Shown piece by piece: positions 38,301 to 50,300 of a DNA stretch of 64,000 nucleotides (position 1 is its first letter; each line of letters opens with the position of its first letter). Source of the stretch: Nautilus pompilius. Its lineage: Eukaryota; Mollusca; Cephalopoda; Nautilida; Nautilidae. Below the pieces are notes generated by a model. The model was not told the origin of the DNA and made no database searches. It saw only the letters and a list, made by a program, of their open reading frames with translations. The DNA is taken from the NCBI GenBank assembly GCA_018389105.1, contig JACATO010000311.1, positions 2,438,001-2,502,000 on the forward strand, written 5' to 3'. Made by a program: the position numbers and the translations under genes.

Positions 38301-41300
38301 TTCCAGGCAGATACTATGATTACTTAAAAAATAAAAATTTCCTAAAGTCTGTTCAAGAATGTTTCTTACTAGTCTTTTCTTATGACATGATGGAAGTATC
38401 AAAGAATCTATCTATACACTAATAAAAAATTCAATCATGACAACACAAAAAGTCTGTAAACAAACTAGCAACCAAAGCCTCAATGAGACAATAAGAAATG
38501 TTTGGAAAGACACCTTTGTATTTTCCCAACAAATTAGCAAAATGAACTTAGTCTTAGCAAACATGCAATCTTCAAAACTGCAAACAAAAGCACGACAAAA
38601 ACACTTAGAAAAGATTTTGAAGAATGGAGCTTCAGTGTAAGAGAGAAATATTAAACTTGTTAGTCATTCTTTGGTAATGTTTAAATGTTAAAACAACAGT
38701 CATTAACTAACTCGTCATTTAAGAAAACCAGAGTTACGTCCCTTGCATCATAAAGTAGCTATATATAATTATTATTCAAAATGAACTCTCTCCAGCTAAT
38801 TGACAAATAAGAATATTAATGTTAAATTTCTTCCATCAAAATTATTATCTAAAGATATTATTCAAAATGTAGTGCAAAGTAATATTTTTTTCAATGAAAC
38901 AAATTACTGCAAGTCTCTCAATAAGTGTTTTCTTCTTCATAATCACTACATTAAAACCCACTTTTATTTCTATCTCGTGTCACTCTCTTACCTGTCGTAC
39001 TTCAATTTCAAAATTACGCAGCTGCACACCCTGCTCAAGACGTATGCGACGACTTTCTGCCAAGTTTTCAAGATCAAGCTCACGTTCGTGCAGGTACTCC
39101 AGTAAAACCTGAATCCTTGTCTGGGCATCATACTGGGAATCAGCCATCAGCTGGACACCGGTGCTCTCAAATAACTGAAAGAACATACATAGGAGATCTT
39201 ACATTAGTTCCTCCTTGTGGCACAAATATCAAACTTAAGCTGTTCCTGGTTATAGCAAAAAAAACTTTGTTATTGGTAAAACTTAGATCTGATAATTTTT
39301 ATCTACTAAAAGTTGTAATAAGTTTATTAAAAAGATGCAAGTTCTCAGCTGGAACTGTGTAATTTAAAAACAACTGTGCTTTTAGAAATATCATACCTAC
39401 ATAGGCAGTCAGAAGAAGAGTGAAAGCAAATTACCAATATTTATTAAAACAAAAACAAACAATAATAATAAAACAAAGCATATCAATCAACATTGTTTTT
39501 CTGCACAGCATTAAATTCAAAGCAGTTGAGCAAATCACAAACAACCAATCTCTAGTACTTTAAAACCATACAATGTAGAGTTTAGCAATAGTTTACAGCA
39601 TATCTTCACCAAAATCAATCTGACCATCTAGCTTACAATGCCAGTATACAACAAATCAAGGCAACCTGGGAAAAATTTTTTTTTTTTTTTTTTTAAGTTA
39701 TTTATTCAACTGTAATTTTAGGAGAAATGTGGGTTAGTGTTGACATATTACTCTGTATGAAAAATCAGCACGTGTTGAGCAACACTAGGAATGTAAAATC
39801 ACATACTGCTCTCTTTTCTCAAACTAGTGATTATTTTAAAAAGGACAAAAAAAAATATACTGTAACATTTTTTTTTTTAATTCCATTTTCTATTTACAGT
39901 AACTGTCTTTATGTACAGTAAGATGCATAAAAAGATAGACTTTGAATGTGCATTGTGCCAAAGCATGTGCATACTTAACACATGAAATTCTAAATAAAGA
40001 TTTTGAAATGTATCTGATACACAAACATTGGGCAAAAATTTATAGAGGTGTTGTTTAACCAAATAGAACTTTTTTGTTTTATTCAACAGGGATATATCAG
40101 TGAGTTTGAATTACAGAATTATCTTTTAATCAAATGTTTTGATCCTGCAGAGTTCCATTTGTCATGTTGAACCCTTAGTTTTCAAAACCAGGTGGCTACA
40201 ATGGACCCTTTTGTTAGGAAGGCTAAAAAAAAACAAAAACTAGAAGGCTCACACCACACACACATGCACTGGAAGCATCAGCCTAAAACAAATGAAACAA
40301 AGAACAGCACACATCTATACTTTTACTTGAGCCCATCTCTAGAGTGTTATACTATATATTGGAGACAATTCAAACAGATGAGGAGGTATAAAGGTTAGCA
40401 TAAAGAATCTCCAATGATTTAGTCAATTCTCTATCCTGTTACTTAATGGCTGATTTTCCAAACTGAACATTTACTGAAGCCAGAATTGCTTTTGTCTCTT
40501 GTAGATCTATCAATACTGACTAGTAATTTTAATTCTCATGAAGGTGGTCTAAGCAAACATCTAGAGATAAAGATTTTAACTAGAATTTCTAAAAGCTGCT
40601 TCATTTTTAAACTTTGTCATGGTTATTTTGAAGATAAACTTGTTCATTATGTCACCAAGCTTTCTTACAAAATAACAATGACTCACCAACTAATTAAATA
40701 TCATTTTAATTTTCTGTTTTTTTTTTAAACTTTTATAAAAGTCTCCATTGTACCTAGTCTTTCTGTTTACAAAACAGTGCCACATTCAATAAAGAAAGGT
40801 TTCCAAAATTAAATTAATTCCAGAGGGTTGATTTTTTTTAAAATTTTAATTCCACAATCAATGCAAATCAAAACAAACAAAAATAAAATAAAATTCAAAT
40901 CACATTTTTTTCTTATTCTTTAAAAAAAATCAAATCAATAAGCTCAGACTATAGTTATCAGATTATGATGATCAGAATGAAGAAAAGAAATTTACACTGG
41001 ATCAGTACAATCTGTTCTATTGACATTTTTAATTGGAATTTATTCCAAGCATGCTTAGCCTTGCAGAACAGGGAAAATGTTCAAGTTTAATGTGCCATGC
41101 TGTGTAAATCCTGTCAATCACTGAACTCTAACAATCAGAAAATAAATGGGCTTAAACAAAAACACAATTTGCTTAATTAAAATCTGATGTATTGTTTGTT
41201 AATCATTTTTAATAGATACTGAAGCTTTAAAATAAAAGATTTTCTAATATTGAGTTGGGTAGCTGATCAATGTCCTGTTCACAGGTTCTTCAATTTTCTA

Positions 41301-44300
41301 TCTATTCTATCCATGCACTGCCAAAAGAATGGAAAATCATACAACAAAAAAATGTTATAGCTAAAAATATAAAGTAGAATACTAGTAAATTAGTATTAGA
41401 CATACCTACATAAAGTGAAAAATAATTTCAGCACTTGTTATAGGAACGTCACTGCCAAGGTTTAAGTCTCAGTATCAGACCACAACAGATGTCCCAATCT
41501 TACTCTAGAATTCTTTATCTATTTACTTATTTATCTAGAACAGCCACATGAAATATATTGCAATCATTTTTTAGGTAACAAATAAAACTAAAACATAATA
41601 AACTCTGAATCACAATAAAACATTGACAACAATGAAATATAGGTTTTTGCAGTTCAATTATTGAAACATCTTTGCTTAGAAAGAGAACAACAAACCTACA
41701 TCTTATTTTTCATTAAGACAGGAAAATGTTACTCTCAATAGATTTTGGAACATTTATCATAGTTTATCACATTTGGCAAGTGTCAAATCATTCTTCAACA
41801 ATCTAGCCTGAATGCAAGTTTTCTTACATCTGCAGCCATAATACATTTATTTTTGCTATAAAGAGATATTTTCAAAAATCAATTTAATATGCACCAATTT
41901 GCTTCAACAGCCTTATCTATTTGAGAAATGACAGTGTCAAAACATGAAAATTAGCTTTCATAAATCCTAAAATGGGAAAGTCTGGATTTTCAATAAAATC
42001 CTCACAAACAAAGAGAGAAAAAAAAGCAAACAAATCTTTATGAGCCCCCCCCCTCACATACAGGATCGGAACGACATGCAACAGCATTTAAAATATTAAA
42101 GATAGTTCACCTATTCTCAAATACACAACAGGAATTTTTTGGCTTTTGTTCCTATTACATATGCTGCTATGCATGGACTGTCCCTGAAACTTCTGTCATG
42201 TTTTACTCTTAAAATATTTCAAGCCATAGTGTGCAGTAAGACTTTACAGAAAACATATCACATGAGTTCCTTATTTCAATTTGTGGGTGTGTCAAATTCT
42301 AATTTCCCAGCTGAATATGATTAACTAAACTAATTCAGATGTCATTTAAAAATTTTTTATTTGTATGTAAAACTGCAGATGTGTTAGTACAACCTAATTA
42401 GTACATAGTGATAAGTAAGTATTTACAACATTTTCCTCTGGCTTTCTTTGATTCCTAATCAAGACATGAGGATCTTTGCTTCTTAAGTACTAATATAAAA
42501 AAATTCTAACAATGCAAATTCTAAGATCTAACCTTTATTAAAAGGTGTCTCATCTTATATAGTGGTTCCATCATTGTTCCTACTGAATTAAGAATAAACG
42601 AAATAGTAACTCATCAACTCTACCAAACTGGTAAGGTCAGCAAAAGCATGTCTGCAATTAAAATAAAGAATGTGTTACCTGTCGAAGCTCTTGGCCACGC
42701 TGAAGTACCTCAAATGTACAGTTCTGCATGTGAAGCACACTATCATTATGCATCTGCAGGATCTGCTCAGCTTTGCCTGCATCATTGCACATTTCCATGT
42801 GCTGCAGCTCCTCTGCCCAAAGCTCCAGCTGGGATGATACCTTAAAATAAGAATAATTTTTAAACATCAGAACACCTGTTCACTCTAACCTAATGATCAT
42901 TCTGTCCGGTATCACATTTCAAAACATTTAAAATAATTCATCAGGGTCTCAGTGTCACCTGGTAAACAATAAAAGAAGACAGCTCCAGCACTGACCAATT
43001 ATATCCTGACAGCAGTGTGACACTAGGGCAAGTCATCAGCTAAATTCACAGGATGGCACATTGAAGAAACAAACAAACAAAACAAATTTCATTTAGTTAT
43101 TGGTTCACCAACAATCTTTAGACTATTTCTGATGTTTACACAGCACCACTTTGCAACAGAACACCAGTTACATAGCGAGTGATTCTACTGCATTACCACC
43201 ATTATAGGATAGGTCATTTTTTTTTTTAGGAGGCTGATGTTCAACAGTGTAAAGCACTGTTGCTGAGGTTTATTACTGAGGATAGCATATGGTTCTGGTG
43301 CCTTGCTCATGGTTGGACCTCCGCTGGTGATAGGGCTGGCTCTTCATTTCGCTTTGCATGGGCATTAGTCTTTTTTTTTAATGCTGCCGGGTTAAAAGTA
43401 GATTGTGGTAAGAGGTCACCGGCTGACCCATTGCACAATGAGATAGATGATGGAAGAGGTTTAACAGCAGAAATAGTTCCCAAAGTACTTGTAGAGGAAG
43501 TCGTTAATCCTCATTTATTGTATTTTGATTGTGTTGTTTGTTGTATTAGTGAGAGGAATTTCTGCAATGAATGCTTTTGCATTTTGGAAACTTATTTTAA
43601 AGAGTCATTTAACTGTTTTACTGCTAAGTTTTCACAATGTATAACATATAAAAGTAGTAGTTTTCTTCATCACATCATGCTGTAAAATGACCTTTTTAAG
43701 AAATCAAAGTGGTCATTTTACGACACGTTTGGCAGGCCACAACGCTGGCCCTACCGCAGTTTACAATGTTATCCTGGTCACAACACATGGCCAGCAGCAG
43801 CGAAACAGTTAATGCAGTTAAGGATCTTGCTAATATGGTCAAATTGGTTATGTCCTTCTGAGCTAACAGAGACAAAGATATTGAGCCATGCTTTGGAAGT
43901 ACAGATGAGATTTCTTAGAGCTCTAAAGGTTAGTTTCAAGTAGATGGCTGCCTGAGCATTTTCTGGAAAGTGTTGATTCTGCTCTGAGTGTGAGGGTTGT
44001 GCTTTCCTGAATAGTCCATTTAGCCTTTGATTGTTTTCCAAGGTATATTTCATCGCCTGTTGGTGGAGTTGGCTACACTTTAGTGCAGGGATGTTTTCAA
44101 AATGTTGTATTTTCCTGCAAAATTGCAACTGTTGTTGTTGTTGTTGTAATGTGGGTTTGGTACCATTGCTTACATAACCTGGGTAAAGTTGATTTGAATG
44201 CCACAAAACATGTGCGATATGGTTTTGCCTGCTGCTGCATTTACCACTTCCAAAAAAAAAAATTTTTTTTTGTTAGTGACAAGTACTGAGAACCTTCAAA

Positions 44301-47300
44301 TATTTTTGTTTTTTGAAAAACTATCATTTTATGAATGCATTCAATGTATGAGACAAACAATTACTAGGAATAAAAAAATTAAGTTTAAAAGTTGTTAACA
44401 TTAATGTATTATTGACCAGTGTTCAAAATTGTTTATAACCAACTAAATAAAAAAATGTTGCAATTTTTTTTTTTTTGTTTATAAAGATAGCTTCAATAAA
44501 TAGAGACATGAATGGTGTTTCATTTATTGAATCTACAGCTTTTATTTACTGAATCTATCTATATGTAAATTAAAATGTCACATGCTTGGTAATCAATGAG
44601 GGGGGGGGCAAGATGAAGGTCCCTGTCCCTGTTTATTGAACACTGGCTACAGTTTTAATGCCCCCATCTATCTAGCTGAGACATCTTTAGAGGTTACAGC
44701 AGTAATTAAATCCAAATAAACAGCAGGTATCCAGCTGATAAAAAAAGATCTTCAGTATAAATGCCTACATTACTTTACAAACCATCTCTATGGCAACATA
44801 GTTTAAATCTGCTGCATAGTAGTTTTGCAGCCACTATCCCCAGGTAGTATTACAGCATTGCCATGGCAACACTATACAGAGCTAACTGAAACAATTGTCA
44901 CTATTTTATTAGGAAACTGGGTGCAGCACAGCTCAATAATGAAATGGCATGGATCCAGAGTTCTTATCTCTGCACTAGCTAGCTACACCCCACTGTGGCC
45001 AATTATTTAATGACATAACTAGTCAATGCTTCAGAAATTCTTCCAGTTTGCTAGGATGGCAATACACCAATAATGTTATCTGTTGCTCATGTTGACCCAC
45101 ATCTTCCTTCTCCAGGCCACTAAAAGGGCTAGCAACATACAAGAGAGTTATCTATCACTGTTTTGTTCATTTAACAGGTCATTCATTCAAACACATCCAG
45201 GGTCTGTAACTCTTAAAGAGCAAGGAGCCCTACTTCCCCCCACACAGCAAAACATAAGGCTTTAATCTATTCACTACAGTGTACTCCTCCAAACCCAATT
45301 CTCAGAATCCACCATTATTATATAACACAAAAATAGTGTTTGTACCAGTGTAGTATAAAAATTGTGTCCACTTAACATTTGGTGTAGCATCACCTACAGT
45401 CTCTTCTAGAAACTATAATTTTACATTAAAATGTTCTGCAAAGTGTTAACTAAAATAGATAACATTCATTAGTCATTCATTCATCTCTTATTTGAATGCC
45501 AATAATACAAATAAAGTAATATCATCTTGGGAAGTTATCACCACCAAACTAAAACTAAAGTAAAAAAAAAATTTTTTAAAAAGGAGGAGATAAATTATGT
45601 ATTTCTTAGAAACATTTAATATCTGTCTATTATTATTACCCCTTGTTACAGTAAACCACTGATGGGCCTGAATTGAAATTGTATTCCATTCTCTTCGTCG
45701 TAGTTTTAACTAACAGTACCCCTAGAAAACAAGCTCATCGATAGGTAGCCATGCATACACAGGAATATTTTAAGGGATGTTTGACCTTTTAAAGAGAAAT
45801 TTAAAACATCAGCTCAAAGATATAGCGAGTTGCTGTGAATATAAACAAATTCTGAGCTGTATTATGAACACGCCATAATTTAATTTCATACTGTATTTAA
45901 TTAGCTAAGAAACAATTATAAACATTAGAAATAGAATGTAACTTCTGGAGTGACAAAATGCTTGCACTCATGCAGCTGGCAATATTTGTAAACTAACAAT
46001 TCATCAAGTATAAAAAAATATGTTGATGAAAATAGTCTGTGATAAAAGTTCCAACACAAATTTATTGTAAGAAGTTTTTCCATGTACACATTTTCTAACA
46101 GTCATATACTATTTATAAATTTAGTTGTATGCACTAATAAATTGATTACACTGGTCAACACAATATTTTTGGCAGGAAAAGTGAGACTGGTTTCTGGGGT
46201 TTTCAAGGGCGCTGAATCCGAATCTGACATTTTTGTTTTTTCAAGTTGGCTCTAGTTTTGGAGATATCACAGGGGGTCGTTCGTCTGAAATCACCCATTC
46301 GCGACCATAACTAAACGTACAAAAAACGGCTAAATAGTGCAAAAATGTCAGATATTGATTTTTATGATAATCCAAAACCACAAAGACAGTGTAAAATCTC
46401 AATCTAACAAGTTAAGTTAGATATAACATCATTTCATTTATTAATAAATGAACACTTTTCATATATTTCGAGAATATACAAAAAATTTGCTAAAAATTTG
46501 CTGAATTTTAATTCTCCAAGGGAAAAAACATTTACATAATCAGTTATATATCATAAATTAATGCAAAGCATTATTATACACTAGATTCTTAGTTACAATG
46601 AACACACAAAACAATATTTTATTCACAAAAGTGAAATTGACGTTTATACGATTTTCGCTTGTGAGCAACTTTCGGGCAGTCTCTCAAAAGGTTCCAGCAG
46701 TAGTCTGCCATCATGTGCTCATCCCATTTGCCTTGATACCTCTCTTCCATTGTTTTGATGTCTTGATGGAATCTCTCTCCTTGCTCCTCACTGTAATCAC
46801 CAAGATTACCAGGAAATCTGTCGAGGTGGCTAAACAAGAAATGAACTTTGATGCTCACATTTGCCCCTAGTTTTTCGTATGCAGTAAGCATCTTACGGAC
46901 CAATTGCTTGTAATGTCAGCTTTTGTGATTTCCCAAAAAGTTTGTCACTACATCTGTGAAGGACACCCAAGCATTTAACTCAACCATGTTCAATGATAGT
47001 GAAGTCAGAATCCCTCATGAGCGTTCGAATCTGAGGTCCATCGAAGATGCCACCTTTAGCTTTTTCGATGGAAAGACCTGGAAATTGCCTGCATATGTAC
47101 TTGAAGCAATCCCCATCTTTGTTCAACGCCTTAACAAACTGCTTCATGAGCCCTAGTTTTATGTGCAAACTGTGTTTAAAAACACTACATACATAATAAT
47201 TATTATGATTTTCTGATATTATTGAATCATTATAATGATTATAATTTATAATGATTCAATAATATCAGAAAATTATTATTTACTGCTTCTATATTGATAT

Positions 47301-50300
47301 TTCAGGGAGAATTTTAGCAGTTTAGGCTTATTTGAGGCTATCAATATCTTCTAAACTAGAGCCAATCAGACAAACCAATGTTATATTCGTAATCAGCGAC
47401 CTTCAAAACCCCAGAAAACACTCCTAGATGGTCTGCCAAAGAAAAAAAAATAAAAATTTGTTGACCAGTGTTATATGTGATACATAGGATATTTTATTGG
47501 TAAATCCACAATTATGGCCATAGTGTGAGGGGTTTGTGTGTATGTGGAATTTTTTTCTAAAGAGCAAAATTATGCTTTGCTTGATGGACATGGGAATCCA
47601 TCTTTTCTTTGTCTATTAGTCACCCTTATAAATTACAGAAAAGGTTAGCAGCAGATCAGGGTCAGAGAAACATTAAGTGGGAAAAACTACTCAAATTGCT
47701 GGCTAATCAGATAAAGGCAAGCACTTCTGATAATCCATCAGCATCTTCTAAAAAAGGAAGAAACAAAAAAAAAAGATGACAATGATCCAGCAGAGGATGC
47801 CTAATTCTAAGTTAAAAATACAAATAGAAAAAAAAAAATCTTTATTTTCTGACTCGGGTATCAACTGGTTTTGTCAAGGGACAATATGTCATACTTTCTA
47901 AAATTTCTCTTGATTAAAGCAGTAGTCAGCAGGCAGATTCTTCAGACTATTTAGTCAATGCACTTTTAAAATTGTAAGTAGAAAATCAAATCACCCAATC
48001 TCAATATCTGCCTTCCATGTCAGATGCATACTATAGTGACATAGATAATACTTATGGTTTTTGTGATAACTATGCTGATCACACACCTGCTGTTTTTTCA
48101 TCAGCTACTGTTCCTAGGGAGATCTGAGAGAGAGGCTGAAAGACCATGTTCCTCTCAGATTTGATTTGCAGGCCAAAACAGATAGCAAACTTCCATTTTC
48201 TTCATGTTTAAGCAATAACAACAATTATAGCCATGTAAACAGAAATGTGCTAAGAAAAAACTAGCTTACTGATAGAATACTAAAATCATTTTCTTCTCTT
48301 TCAATGAAAATTTATTTTTCATGCAGTGAATGATAATAGAATTCAATGGTGAAACAGTTATTGACAATGAAAGCGGTTTCCTCCAAATTCTACACGTTTG
48401 ACACTTTCCAAAACAAAAATCTACAAACATCATTTTAATGACTTTTGTTTTATTTCTCTACATAGTTTAAATTGAAAAAAAAAAAACAAAACAGCAAAAC
48501 CAGCTTTCAAATTACTTCCACAAAACTCAATAAGATGGTCTAATAAAACAGCTGCTCACCAGAGATGACTCTCAAATTGTTTATGTGCATTTATATTAAA
48601 CATGACTATAATTTCATATCCAGTGTATCTCAAAATAGCACAACTCTCACCCGTTGAGGTGGGATGTTTCAGCATTACATGAAATAAACTACTGTAGAAT
48701 ATTTCTGGAGAGGGGTGTGTGTGTATGTGTAGAGATTCAATCATCCAAAATTTTATGCTATAAATTTGCCATTATAGTTTTAATTGCATAAATTTTTGTC
48801 TCTGCATATCCATATAGATAAAATGTATGAACTACCATCTGTCCATTTCTGTACAATCAGATAAATTTGTTCCATTTTCTTACAAAATTCATATGGAATA
48901 ATTGAGTGAAAAAAGAGTTTTGAAATCATCAAAAATGTACCAAGGGACACGAAAAAACAGGTAAAAACTGTTTAGCAATATTTGGAGAAAAAAATCAATT
49001 TACTTCCAGAGTTTATATTTATTTTTTGGTTTTGTTTTAAGAGGAGGAGAAAAAAGTTGCTTGTTGATTCTAACGCAATGCTATTTGGTGATTTTTTTTT
49101 AATCCTTAACAAAACAACTACATGAAAACCAAGGAAAATGAAAGAAATGCTAATAATTTTATTTTCTTAAATCATATCTTCTAAAAAATTTAAACTGCAA
49201 TTCAAAATTTAAAGTAAAGATAAAATTAGGTGCAAAAGGATAGTGAAGTTTCTAAAGATGCTGAAATTATATTTTGAAAATTACCTGGAGGTAATTGCTG
49301 CATTGTCAGCTTGTTACCAACTTTAATTTTCACATTTAATATCTTCATTTACCTCCCCTATTTTTCAACTGCACAAAATGAATTCCACAAAGTTGGCTAA
49401 AAAAGTAAAATGTTTGAATAAAAAAAAAAAGGATAGAAACAAGAGAGTTAGTAGCCAACTTACCTCCAAAGCATCTCTTTCAAATAGCCGAAGTTTTAGA
49501 CACAGGTCTAGTTTTCGCTTGCGAGCAGCCCAAAGCTCTTCCAGCTGTGCCCGACTCTCATTTAACTGCTGCAACACACCTAGACAAGCAACAATTTTCA
49601 TTAATGGCTATTTCATGTCAAACAACCACAGAAAAAATATTGTGACAGTGTAAGTCAGACTAAAAAACAACCAAATAATTTTAATTACTGCATATACAAG
49701 TCAAAAAATGTATCATGTGTGTAGTTAATGATCTATTAATGCCTCATATGATTAGTATTTAAATAGTTCTCCACTATAAATGATTTGAGAAATTAATAAT
49801 AGTAACAACAAATTTTCTGCCACCCAGCATCTCATTTATAGCTAACTGATGTTCTTATAAAGATGACATCATAGTCTCATAACTACTGGCATAATCTAAT
49901 TTTTATTTGTTGGAATTTTAAAAATTTAAAGAAAAAGGAATTTAAAGGCCATAAAGATCTCTACTGCTCCCATGTCCAGCCAATTCCTTTACTGAGAGAG
50001 AATGTGGATGATCGGGTGATGTTATCTTCAGCCTTAACCTAACAGACACTGAGCACTTTTCATACAGCAACCATAACACTGTTAAGTTTTCTATGACTTG
50101 GCCCCAACATTGCATTTGCCCACATTTCTGATACTACTTTCTTAAGTGCCCTCCCCCCATTGAAGAAAACTTGCTCGACATTTCATCTCACACTTGTGAA
50201 AATCTATACCAATCTTAAGCCTGTATCCTGCTCTGAACAGTATTTTTTTTTTGTTTTTTTAATATTTGTTTATTTTTATTGTTAATTTCTGCTACTGATT

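Larger units (their letters stand above)
46149..47470 (-). mobile_element. DNA transposon of unassigned superfamily, with about 120-bp inverted repeats and TTA target duplication
   Basis: The left end CACTGGTCAACACAATATTT and the right end (rc CACTGGTCAACAAATTTTTA) start identically. They stay alignable for about 120 bases, through TTTCTGGGGTTTT, GCTGA and TTGGCTCTAGTTT...GA-GATAT (left 46149-46268, right 47343-47470). TTA flanks both sides (46146-46148, 47471-47473). Inside, on the minus strand, lie two fragments of a conserved protein (46619-47168). The N-terminal part of the gene is missing, replaced by an AT-rich hairpin, so this is an internally deleted copy. The CACTG terminus and 3-bp duplication recall CACTA elements and the TWA duplication recalls PIF/Harbinger, but neither fits well. 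Confidence 0.8.
42841..49463. other. trio intron (6.6 kb) hosting two mobile-element relics
   Basis: The intron between exons B and C. It holds the piggyBac-like frame, its hairpin, a (GTT)n run near 44131-44147, the 46149-47470 element, and otherwise AT-rich sequence. No trio exon is missing here: exon B ends and exon C starts in phase 0. Confidence 0.6.

Noticed and set aside
43778..44206. 142-codon minus-strand frame with a Gln run
   Set aside because: The Gln run is the translated (GTT)n repeat; the rest shows no family pattern and lies in an intron.
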